The notes under the pieces are model-generated. The model worked only from the letters and a program-made list of their open reading frames with translations. It was not told the origin of the DNA and ran no database searches. From NCBI RefSeq assembly GCF_947254095.1, contig NZ_CAMYBV010000005.1:1-64000 (forward strand): a DNA stretch of 64,000 bases, read 5' to 3'. Positions 33,948 to 41,729 of this stretch are shown piece after piece; the stretch's first letter is position 1, and each line of letters opens with the position of its first letter. The translations under genes and the position numbers were made by a program. Source of the stretch: an uncultured Mobiluncus sp. GTDB taxonomy: Bacteria > Actinomycetota > Actinomycetes > Actinomycetales > Actinomycetaceae.

Positions 33948-35051
33948 TTAGTGGGCAGATTTGCCCACCGCCGCTAGGCGGGCGGCTTCGTCGGCGTCAA
34001 TAGCGGATTGAATGACCGGAGCCAGGTCGCCGTTGAGCACCTGGTCCAGGTTGTATGCCTTGTAGCCGGTGCGGTGGTCGGCGATACGGTTTTCCGGGAA
34101 GTTGTAGGTGCGGATTCGCTCGGAACGGTCCACGGTGCGGACCTGGGAGGCGCGCGCCTCAGCCGCCTCCGCCTCGCGCTTTTCCGCTTCCAGCTGCATC
34201 AGGCGGGAACGCAACACCCGCATACCGGCCTCTTTGTTTTGCAGCTGGGACTTTTCGTTTTGCATCGACACCACGATCCCCGTGGGTAGGTGAGTGATAC
34301 GCACCGCCGAGTCGGTGGTGTTCACGGACTGACCCCCCGGCCCCGAGGAGCGGTACACGTCAATGCGCAGGTCATTAGGGTCAATCTCGATGTCCCCAGT
34401 TTCCTCGGCCTCCGGCATGACCAGCACGCCTGCCGCCGAAGTGTGGATACGCCCTTGGGACTCGGTGACGGGAACCCGCTGGACCCGGTGCACCCCGCCC
34501 TCGTACTTCAGGTGCGCCCATACGCCCTCCTCCGGGGTGGGGTTGCCTTTCGCTTTGAACGCTATCGAGGCGTCCTTCACCCCGCCGAGGTCAGATTCGG
34601 TCAGGCCCAGCACCTGCATCGTCCACCCCATCTTTTCGGCGTAATGCTGATACATCCGCATCAAATCGCCGGCGAACAGGGCGGACTCCTCGCCGCCCTC
34701 GCCGGCTTTGATTTCCATAATAACGTCACGGGCATCGTCGGGGTCGCGCGGGGTCAGGGCCTCAATCAAATCGGCGTTGGCTTGCTCAAAAGCGGCCTCA
34801 AGCCCGGGGATTTCCGCCGCAAAGTCCGGGTCCTCACCAGCCATTTCGCGCCCGGCGTCCAAGTCGTCACGCGCCTGCAGCCAGTTTTGCGCCACGGTGT
34901 TGATGCGGCTCAGCTCCGCATAGCGGCGGCCAACCTTGCGGGCATGAGCCTGGTTGGAGTGCAAGTCCGGGTCGCTCATCTGTGCCTCGACCTGGTGGAA
35001 CTCTTCCAGCAGGGCTTCCACGCCTCCAAATTCTTCAGGGAAGTCACTCAT
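33948..35051 (-). CDS. prfA: Peptide chain release factor 1
   Basis: 367 residues. The stop-codon-reading tripeptide is PVT (194-196), which defines RF1 (UAA/UAG). The peptidyl-hydrolysis motif GGQ is at 239-241 (SSGPGGQSVNTTDSAV). The acidic N-terminal coiled domain is of usual size. It lies downstream of rpmE in the same direction, the usual actinobacterial order. Confidence 0.97.
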   Translation of the reverse strand: MSDFPEEFGGVEALLEEFHQVEAQMSDPDLHSNQAHARKVGRRYAELSRINTVAQNWLQARDDLDAGREMAGEDPDFAAEIPGLEAAFEQANADLIEALTPRDPDDARDVIMEIKAGEGGEESALFAGDLMRMYQHYAEKMGWTMQVLGLTESDLGGVKDASIAFKAKGNPTPEEGVWAHLKYEGGVHRVQRVPVTESQGRIHTSAAGVLVMPEAEETGDIEIDPNDLRIDVYRSSGPGGQSVNTTDSAVRITHLPTGIVVSMQNEKSQLQNKEAGMRVLRSRLMQLEAEKREAEAAEARASQVRTVDRSERIRTYNFPENRIADHRTGYKAYNLDQVLNGDLAPVIQSAIDADEAARLAAVGKSAH

Positions 35052-35106
35052 TTCTGACCTTTCATATCGCTTGCGGCTGAGAGTTGCTCACCGGCAAACC
35101 CCGGCA

Positions 35107-35146
35107 AATAAAAGGCACCGGTCGGTAATATGTACCGACCGGTGCC
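35107..35146 (-). terminator. Rho-independent terminator of rpmE
   Basis: GGCACCGGTCGGTA and TACCGACCGGTGCC form a strong stem at 35114-35146. Read on the minus strand it is followed by TTTTATTTG. It lies just after the rpmE stop and so separates rpmE from prfA. Confidence 0.85.
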
Positions 35147-35155
35147 AAAGTTTCG

Positions 35156-35467
35156 CTATTCCGCGGCGGCGGGAGCCTTAGCTTCCTCAGCCTTAGCGGC
35201 CTGCTTAGCGGCCTTTTCGGCGTCTTTCTTAGCCTTATCGGCAGCTTTCTTCTTGGCGTCGTTAAACTTGGCGTAGCGAGCCTCGAAACGAGCCACACGA
35301 CCGCCGGTGTCAAGAATCTTTTGCTTGCCGGTATAGAACGGGTGGCAAGCCGAGCACACGTCCACGCGCATCTGGCCCGAAGCCAGGGTGGAGCGAGTCG
35401 TAAAGTGATTTCCGCAGGTGCAGGTGACCTCGGTTAAAACATATTCGGGGTGGATTCCCTGTTTCAT
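35156..35467 (-). CDS. rpmE: 50S ribosomal protein L31, zinc-binding type
   Basis: 103 residues. The core of about 70 has Cys16, Cys18, Cys38 and Cys41 (TCTCGN; VCSACHPFYTGKQ), the complete zinc-binding C+ set. The remaining 30 residues are a Lys/Ala-rich extension (ADKAKKDAEKAAKQAAKAEE), longer than in most L31 proteins. GGAGT precedes the ATG. Confidence 0.96.
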   Translation of the reverse strand: MKQGIHPEYVLTEVTCTCGNHFTTRSTLASGQMRVDVCSACHPFYTGKQKILDTGGRVARFEARYAKFNDAKKKAADKAKKDAEKAAKQAAKAEEAKAPAAAE

Positions 35468-35540
35468 GATTACTCCTTGGGTTCAAGGGCCCCGGGTCCC
35501 GCGGCGAAAGCTTTGGGTGAACCGGAAAGACCAAGGGTCT

Positions 35541-35570
35541 ATTATGCCACAATCCACAAAGTCGCACCAA
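35541..35570 (-). promoter_or_regulatory. Probable promoter of rpmE
   Basis: On the minus strand TTGGTG (35565-35570) and CATAAT (35541-35546) are 18 bp apart. They lie upstream of the rpmE start and would give a leader of about 67 nt. Sequence-only call. Confidence 0.4.
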
Positions 35571-35670
35571 CTGGCGCAGCCACGACCGTGCGGCTCCACC
35601 CGCCGGTCTGGGGACTTCTCGATTCAATGCGGTTATCAGTTATCATAAACAATGGCATAGAGGGGAAACC

Positions 35671-37149
35671 ATGACACAAGATTCTACAAATCCACAGCTG
35701 GAAATTCGTGGTGTCGTCAAGCAAAAACGCCGCTGGCCCATCGTGGTTGGCGTCAGCGTGGGGGTTCTCGCCCTCGGTTTGACCGGTGGCGGCTGGGCTT
35801 ACGCCACGCACTATTCCAAGTTGGCCCTGCCCCACACTACGGTCGGAAAACTCGACATCGGGGGCATGACCCCTGATGAACTGAAACGCCATTTGACGGA
35901 CAACTGCCAAAATCTGAACGCTGCCTTTAGCGGTGGCGTTCCCCGCACCTCCCTGAGCCTGGGGCAAATGGGTTTGGACTGCGACGTCCCCGGCACCGCT
36001 GCTGCCGTGATGAAAGCGAACCAGAACCTCGGCGAAATCTTGGCCTCCACCGTCAGAGAACGCCAAGTCACCCCCCTCTTTACTCTCGATGAATCCGCCG
36101 CCACTCAGGCAGCCCGGGCTTTGACTGCTCAGCGACCCAACACCGTCGTGGATCCGCATCTGGGATTCAACAGCGAAAAGGGCTCCTTTGAAGTGCAGCC
36201 GGGCAGCGCCGGGCAGGGCGTCGACCCGAAAGTCATCATCGCTGCCGCTCAGAAAACTTGGGAAACCCAGGCGAAACAATCTATAAAGGTGAAACTGACC
36301 GAAGTTACCCCAATCGCCCCAGATCCGCAGCTGGAAACCTGGGCGCAGCGAGCCAACTCGCTCATTGCCCCGAAAGTGAACCTGATTGGTCGCAGAGTCG
36401 GGCACATCATCACCCCCGCGGACAAAGCCCAGTGGGTAGAGGTCACCGAGAACGGACCGGTCGTCAGCGAAAAGAAAGTACTGGACTGGCTCAAGACGTT
36501 CACCGACGAAAAAATTGACGTCAATAACGGCCCCGGCGAACGCACCATGACGAAAGACGGCTACCTTTTGACCATGACGAAAATGGCTCTGGACTCAAAG
36601 AAAGTCTCGAACAACGACACCATCGCCGCCGAAATCACCGCGGCGCTGAACGCCGGGCAAAACTACCGCGGCGTGTTTGAAATGGCAGTACAGGAAGGCA
36701 AGTTCAACGACACGGTTGTGGATCAGTCCCTTCCCCGCCCGCCCTACAACGCCAAACCTGGAGAAAAGTTCATCAGTATCGACCTGACCAACCACACCGT
36801 GGCAGCTTGGGAAGGCGACAAAGTCGTGTGGGGACCGGTCGAGGCGGTCCACGGCTCGCTGCCCTCCCCGACCTACCCAGGAATTTTTCATGTCCAAACC
36901 AAACTGGTGAACGCCCACATGAAGAACGACAAAGCCTGGGACGGCGCTTATGACACCTGGAGTCCGTGGACCATGTACTATCACGGCGGCTACGCCGTAC
37001 ATGGCACCTATACCCGCTGGAATTGGGTACAAACGAACTATGGCGGGTCACACGGCTGCGTGAACTTGAAGCCCGCGAAAGCCAAGGAGCTGTTCGACTG
37101 GGCGCGAGTGGGAACCCCGGTGGTCATTCACCGAGCTGGGGTTATCTAG
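35671..37149 (+). CDS. L,D-transpeptidase (YkuD) with N-terminal membrane anchor
   Basis: 492 residues. One membrane helix (about 23-45, IVVGVSVGVLALGLTGGGWAYA) anchors the protein. A long extracellular part resembles PG_binding_4-type (VanW-associated) repeats. The C-terminal YkuD domain has HGTYTRWNWV and SHGCVNL with catalytic Cys463. Such enzymes form 3-3 cross-links in peptidoglycan or attach proteins. RBS AGGGGA precedes the ATG, and the second transpeptidase gene begins 21 bp after the stop. Confidence 0.92.
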   Translation: MTQDSTNPQLEIRGVVKQKRRWPIVVGVSVGVLALGLTGGGWAYATHYSKLALPHTTVGKLDIGGMTPDELKRHLTDNCQNLNAAFSGGVPRTSLSLGQMGLDCDVPGTAAAVMKANQNLGEILASTVRERQVTPLFTLDESAATQAARALTAQRPNTVVDPHLGFNSEKGSFEVQPGSAGQGVDPKVIIAAAQKTWETQAKQSIKVKLTEVTPIAPDPQLETWAQRANSLIAPKVNLIGRRVGHIITPADKAQWVEVTENGPVVSEKKVLDWLKTFTDEKIDVNNGPGERTMTKDGYLLTMTKMALDSKKVSNNDTIAAEITAALNAGQNYRGVFEMAVQEGKFNDTVVDQSLPRPPYNAKPGEKFISIDLTNHTVAAWEGDKVVWGPVEAVHGSLPSPTYPGIFHVQTKLVNAHMKNDKAWDGAYDTWSPWTMYYHGGYAVHGTYTRWNWVQTNYGGSHGCVNLKPAKAKELFDWARVGTPVVIHRAGVI

Positions 37150-37170
37150 GTTTTTCGAAAGGTTCAATGG

Positions 37171-38160
37171 ATGCGCTTTCCGTATCGTCCGACGCATTTG
37201 ACGCCGCAACATCGGCGTCGGTCGCTGGCGTCCAACCCCGGATGGCTCGCGCTCGGAGCTGCGCTGCTGGTGGCAGCCGGAGGAGGTTGGCTAGCTTTTA
37301 GCTACACGCCGTTGTGGAACCCCGAACAGTCCGCCCAGATTAGCGCGGCGCGGGACTCGGCATGCCAGCGCAGTGTCACTTTACGCCTCGGGGACAACAG
37401 TTTTTTGGCCAAGCCTGACCAAGTTTGTTCGTGGCTGCATCCCGTGCCCCAGCCCACCAAACAGCTCAGCCCCCAACCGCTACCCTCACCGCAGTTCAAC
37501 GTCGACGCGATTACCCAGTGGGTGCACTCCTGCATCTCTCAAGTCGAGAAACCTGCCACGAACGGCAGCCGACAGGTGGACAGCGCAGGTCACCTAGTGA
37601 GTCTGTTGAAAGACCCGGTTGACGGCACGGTCGTGGACCACCCGAACAACCTGGTTTCCCAGATCAAAAAAGCCCTGGACAGCGGCAAGGGCAACGTGGA
37701 AGTCACCGCTAAACTGTCCCCCCGCAAAGGCGGTTTCGACGACACCGTCGTGGCGGCTCCGCCACTGCCCTACCAACCCCAGCCCGACGAAAAATGGGTT
37801 GACGTCAATCTGACCAATCACACCTTGGCCGCTTACGAGGGCGACAAATTGGTTTTGGGGCCGGTCCCGGTTGTCCATGGGCACCGGCTCGCTCCCACGG
37901 CGCAGGGTGTGTTTAAAATCTATTCACGAGTCCCGTTCCAAGACATGACCGGGGTCGGGTTCGACGGGCCGTATTCTGAACCGGCGAACTATATCCAGTA
38001 TTTTCACAAGGGTTTTGCCCTCCACCCCGCCCCGTGGCGCACCAGTTTCGTCTATACTCCCGATACCGGTTCACACGGTTGCGTCAATATGCGTCCCGAC
38101 GACGCGAAATGGCTGTGGGATTGGGCTGATACGAACACCACGGTGGTGTCCCACCCCTAG
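37171..38160 (+). CDS. Second L,D-transpeptidase (YkuD), tandem paralog
   Basis: 329 residues. A basic N-terminus and membrane helix (about 24-45) are followed by a shorter spacer than in the first enzyme. The YkuD domain has GFALHPAPWR and SHGCVNMRP with catalytic Cys304. The stretch DLTNHTVAAWEGDKVVWGPV of the upstream enzyme is nearly matched here (NLTNHTLAAYEGDKLVLGPV), so the two arose by duplication. They form one operon, with different lengths of extracellular spacer. Confidence 0.92.
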   Translation: MRFPYRPTHLTPQHRRRSLASNPGWLALGAALLVAAGGGWLAFSYTPLWNPEQSAQISAARDSACQRSVTLRLGDNSFLAKPDQVCSWLHPVPQPTKQLSPQPLPSPQFNVDAITQWVHSCISQVEKPATNGSRQVDSAGHLVSLLKDPVDGTVVDHPNNLVSQIKKALDSGKGNVEVTAKLSPRKGGFDDTVVAAPPLPYQPQPDEKWVDVNLTNHTLAAYEGDKLVLGPVPVVHGHRLAPTAQGVFKIYSRVPFQDMTGVGFDGPYSEPANYIQYFHKGFALHPAPWRTSFVYTPDTGSHGCVNMRPDDAKWLWDWADTNTTVVSHP

Positions 38161-38180
38161 TGGGGCAACTGGCTGATCCG

Positions 38181-39164
38181 TTAGGCTACGTAGCCGGCAG
38201 CCGATTCCGCCAGGTCCCCGCTCAGACCCGCCCGCACGGCTCGCCGCGCGAAAACCACGACCCACGTCACTAGGGCCGCATAGACCACCACGGCCACCGC
38301 AATCTTTACGGGGGTCAGTAGCGCAGACGGCGTCAAGAACGCTTCTTCCAAACCCGAAATCCCCAACAGGATAATCAACCCGGCAGCCACCGGCCCGAAC
38401 TGGCGGCCCGCCCGCGCTAGGGAAACCATACGCGGGTCTTCCCCGGGCACAAACAGCGCCCAGAACAGCCGCAAGGCCGCGGCGCAAGCCAGGACGATGC
38501 AAGACAGTTCCAGCAGGCCGTGAGGGGTAATCAACCCAAAGAAAACACTTAAGTCACCGTACTTGGCCATGATGGCCCCGGCCACCCCCACATTGGCGAA
38601 GTTCGTCAGCAACAGGTAGACCGGATAGGCTCCGGTAAAGAACATAGCCACCATCAGCACGGCTATCGTCGCGTTGTTCGTCCATACCTGGGCGGCAAAA
38701 TCCGGGGCCGGATAGTTTGAATAATAGGCTTTGAAAGAATCTTCGGCGTATTGGCGCATCTCTATCTCGGTTTTCTGGGCCAGCAGAATCTCCGGGTGGG
38801 TGTAGACCCAAAAACCGGTGAAAACAGCGGTAATCAGCGATAACGCCAGCAGCACCAGGAAAACCGGACCGATTCGATACAGCGCTAGGGGCAGAGTCAC
38901 GGTAAAGAACCCGCCCACGGACTCCCGAAATGTCCGGCGCGGCCCCCCGATACGCCCTCGTGCCGTGGACACCAAATTCGTCAGATCCAGCACGACATCG
39001 GGGTCGGTCGGCACGGACGTGATGGTCGCCAAATCCGCACTAGCACGGTGATACAACCCCATGAGTTCGTCAATCTCTGCCCCGCTCAGACGGCGTTTCC
39101 GGTTCAGTTGAGCCAAGCGCGACCAGTCCTCAGTTCGCCCTGCGGTATACGCGTCGATGTCCAT
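38181..39164 (-). CDS. SpoIIM-like (DUF95) integral membrane protein
   Basis: 327 residues. An N-terminal cytoplasmic helical region (WSRLAQLNRKRRLSGAEIDEL) is followed by about six membrane helices, the stage II sporulation protein M layout. The family is widespread in non-sporulating actinobacteria, where it usually neighbours an RDD protein and MoxR-ATPase/DUF58 genes. Only the RDD partner is present here, divergently, 18 bp away. The function is unknown; a role in cell-envelope assembly is only inferred. Confidence 0.88.
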   Translation of the reverse strand: MDIDAYTAGRTEDWSRLAQLNRKRRLSGAEIDELMGLYHRASADLATITSVPTDPDVVLDLTNLVSTARGRIGGPRRTFRESVGGFFTVTLPLALYRIGPVFLVLLALSLITAVFTGFWVYTHPEILLAQKTEIEMRQYAEDSFKAYYSNYPAPDFAAQVWTNNATIAVLMVAMFFTGAYPVYLLLTNFANVGVAGAIMAKYGDLSVFFGLITPHGLLELSCIVLACAAALRLFWALFVPGEDPRMVSLARAGRQFGPVAAGLIILLGISGLEEAFLTPSALLTPVKIAVAVVVYAALVTWVVVFARRAVRAGLSGDLAESAAGYVA

Positions 39165-39170
39165 GCTGCT

Positions 39171-39180
39171 AATTTATACT
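39171..39180. promoter_or_regulatory. Overlapping divergent -10 boxes in an 18-bp gene gap
   Basis: On the plus strand TATACT (39175-39180) ends 2 nt before the ATG at 39183. On the minus strand TATAAA/TAAATT falls 6-8 nt before the ATG at 39164. No Shine-Dalgarno fits in the gap, so initiation at or next to the start codons is likely for at least the minus gene; the plus box is very close, and its spacing is less comfortable. Confidence 0.4.
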
Positions 39181-39182
39181 CA

Positions 39183-40040
39183 ATGGAACAATTTAGCGGA
39201 ACGAAAATCCGGCCCGACGTGGTCATCACCGGCGAAGCCATTGCCTTGCTGGTGCAGCCAGCCTCCCTGTTTTTGCGCATCGTTTCAGCTGCTATTGATG
39301 CGGCTGTGTCGATTTTGGGGATGGTTATCACTTACGAGGTGTTGTTCCTGATATTGACTTTGAGCGGCGAGGACGACGGTTTTCTGTATTTTTCCAACCA
39401 GGCACAAGTCACTGCGTTCGTCGCGGTGATTACGGCGGTGTGGCTGTTCTTTGTGCCGATGACGGTAGAGACTCTGACCCGCGGAAAGTCGCTGGGACGC
39501 TTCATTGTGGGAACACGCATAGTCCGCGACGACGGCGGTCCCATCACTTTGCGCCACGCTTTCGTACGCACCCTGATTGGTCTGGGCGAACTGTGGGCGA
39601 CGGTAGGAGCCGGAGCCATCATCGCGGCGTGGACGAACCGCAGAGGCAAACGTATCGGGGATATTTTCGCTGGAACCTACGCGGTTTCCGAAGCGTCCGG
39701 GGTGACTCGCCGACCGCTGTTGTTGGCTCCGGAGCTGGCAGATTGGGCTGGCGGAGCCAATGTCGGTGAGCTGGACGGGGTCACCACCGTGGCGGCGCGC
39801 CGATTCCTGCAAAGCGCTGCCAAGATGGACCCGCTCCACCGCCAGCAGGCGGCCCATACGCTCGCCACCGCCCTTTTGAACAAGGTGTATCCGCCGCCTC
39901 CCCCCGAAACTGACCCGGAACGATTTATCGCGGCAGTCCTGGTGTTGCGCCGAGATGCCGAATACCACATGAATAACGCCGTTCAGGCGCGCTTGGAGAA
40001 AAAACTCTCCGCGGTGTCCGGTTCCCGATACGGGATTTAG
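39183..40040 (+). CDS. RDD family membrane protein
   Basis: 285 residues from the ATG at 39183; longer readings start inside the divergent gene. The RDD signature is LFLRIVSAAIDAAVSI (Arg, Asp) followed by further helices and GKSLGRFIVGTRIVRDDGGPIT. Three or four helices end near 140. A soluble C-terminal region of about 140 residues follows, with the Pro run YPPPPPETD. The substrate or role is unknown. Paired with the SpoIIM-like gene. Confidence 0.88.
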   Translation: MEQFSGTKIRPDVVITGEAIALLVQPASLFLRIVSAAIDAAVSILGMVITYEVLFLILTLSGEDDGFLYFSNQAQVTAFVAVITAVWLFFVPMTVETLTRGKSLGRFIVGTRIVRDDGGPITLRHAFVRTLIGLGELWATVGAGAIIAAWTNRRGKRIGDIFAGTYAVSEASGVTRRPLLLAPELADWAGGANVGELDGVTTVAARRFLQSAAKMDPLHRQQAAHTLATALLNKVYPPPPPETDPERFIAAVLVLRRDAEYHMNNAVQARLEKKLSAVSGSRYGI

Positions 40041-40055
40041 TCGCGCCGAGCTGCG

Positions 40056-41729
40056 TCAGCTGGTGAGGTGAACATAGATTTGGCTGGACACAGACAGGTC
40101 TGGAATCGGTTCCAGGGCGTCAATCCCGTCACCGTCGCCTAGGTTCGTGGTAACCAGCTGGGTTACATACAGGTCGGGAGCCTCAATCAACTGGGGAGTT
40201 TCGTCTTTAAGGGGCACGACCACGGTCGTCATCGCGTTGACGACATGGGTGGCTCCGTCAATCCGGTATTCCCGATTTTCGGCGTTAAGGTTCGTCACCA
40301 GCAGCTGGCGCTGTGTCGCGGCGGGTCCCATCACCACTCCTCCACCGGTAGAAAGGGCGGGCAGCCACGCCAGGTCTCGCACAAATTTGTCCGAGTCAGT
40401 GGGGGAAACCGAGCCTTGCCGATATATCACCGCCCCCGCCGCCACGGGCTCGGTGGCGTTGACGATGACCGCATAGTTGCCCGGTTGTAGGCCGCCCAGC
40501 GTGAAGTCAAGCACCGCGCCGGGATCCAGATCGAGGTCTTTGCCTCCCGGCAGTGGGAAACGCCCGTTTTCGTTGACAACTTCGATGGTGGCCCGCGCTG
40601 AATCTGCACCGGGGTTCAACAGGCGCACCGCGCCGAGACTTCCGTCCATCGCGACACCGGGAATGACCTGGGTGGTATTGGGCAGGGCCGAGGTGTGTAC
40701 CAGCGATACACCCCCCGCGGTCAGGCCCAGTAAACTGTGCGTCATCAGCGAGGAGGCCAGACCGGCTCCGTTTGAGGTGACCCTTACCACCAGGCGCTGG
40801 GTTCCTCCGACCTGGGATTCCAAGGGGATGGCTTGCAGCTGGCGGGCTGGCACGGTGATCTTTTCCCCCCGGGGGAAATCGAGTTTCCCGGTGTCGCCCC
40901 ACACTTCTACCTTGGCATCAACCGAGTTAGACGAGGGGTTCATCAGCTGCAGGACACTCGATTCTCCAATCTCGGTCGACCCGCCGACCAACCAAGATTC
41001 CAGCTGCGCCGGCTGACAGGACGCACTGGCCAGGCCGCGGTAGTCTCCTGAGGAAACCGATTGTTCAATATCCGCCCCGGCAAGGGCGACTTTGCCGTCC
41101 CACGGCTGGGCGGTGAGAAAACCGCTGACCGGTGTGGAAAAACTGCCGTAAAGCATGGCCGATTTCGGGGTGAGGTCCAGGTCGTTCTGGGGATTTTCCG
41201 GGGGCGGCGCCACTTCCTCGGTGTCCTCTGTCACCAGGTGTTTTGCCCCGGATTGGTGCGAGTTCGTTTGGTCCGGGTTCGTTTCCTCCGGAGTCGGGGC
41301 GGCGGACTGCGGAGCACGGCCCCGCGAACCCAAGGGTTGATACACTGCCTTTTCCGGGACCCGCGCGGTGCGAGCCAGAACGGTGGAGGTCATCGACCCC
41401 GCAATTTTGGGCGGCGCCAATGGATTTCCGGAGCCGTCAACTGCCGCTGGGTTTACCGTGGGCGGCACCTGGGGACAAGCCAAGGTAATCTGGCCGGGAG
41501 GCACCGGCACGGGCTCGCCGTAGTGAGGCTTCTGGGCAGCTGCCGGCCGGGTCAGACCAACGGCAACCACCAGGCCCGACACGGCCACGACCAGGAGGGT
41601 GGCCAGGAACCAGCGCACCGCATCCCAACGGCTGACCGTCGTGTAACGAGAACCAGCCGACGGAATCTTTTCCGGCTCCGTATCCTGGTGCGAATCCGGG
41701 CGCGAACCCTGAGCGGTTTGCGGTTTCAC
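40056..41729 (-). CDS. DUF5719 family secreted/membrane-anchored protein
   Basis: 557 residues from the GTG at 41729, preceded by a perfect GGAGGTGA. This start overlaps the stop of the upstream GT2 gene (GTGA); a longer reading would run deep into that gene. One N-terminal helix (about 38-60) anchors an extracellular part with a Pro/Glu-rich linker (QSAAPTPEETNPDQ). A region of beta-rich repeats follows (TIEVVNENGRFPLPGG; KVEVWGDTGKLDFPRG). DUF5719 genes follow a large GT2 membrane protein in many actinobacteria, and translational coupling here points to a joint role. The function is unknown. Confidence 0.85.
   Translation of the reverse strand: MKPQTAQGSRPDSHQDTEPEKIPSAGSRYTTVSRWDAVRWFLATLLVVAVSGLVVAVGLTRPAAAQKPHYGEPVPVPPGQITLACPQVPPTVNPAAVDGSGNPLAPPKIAGSMTSTVLARTARVPEKAVYQPLGSRGRAPQSAAPTPEETNPDQTNSHQSGAKHLVTEDTEEVAPPPENPQNDLDLTPKSAMLYGSFSTPVSGFLTAQPWDGKVALAGADIEQSVSSGDYRGLASASCQPAQLESWLVGGSTEIGESSVLQLMNPSSNSVDAKVEVWGDTGKLDFPRGEKITVPARQLQAIPLESQVGGTQRLVVRVTSNGAGLASSLMTHSLLGLTAGGVSLVHTSALPNTTQVIPGVAMDGSLGAVRLLNPGADSARATIEVVNENGRFPLPGGKDLDLDPGAVLDFTLGGLQPGNYAVIVNATEPVAAGAVIYRQGSVSPTDSDKFVRDLAWLPALSTGGGVVMGPAATQRQLLVTNLNAENREYRIDGATHVVNAMTTVVVPLKDETPQLIEAPDLYVTQLVTTNLGDGDGIDALEPIPDLSVSSQIYVHLTS

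Noticed and set aside
39048..39182. Longer start for the RDD protein
   Set aside because: It would overlap the divergent SpoIIM-like gene by over 100 bp, and the RDD family features begin after 39183.
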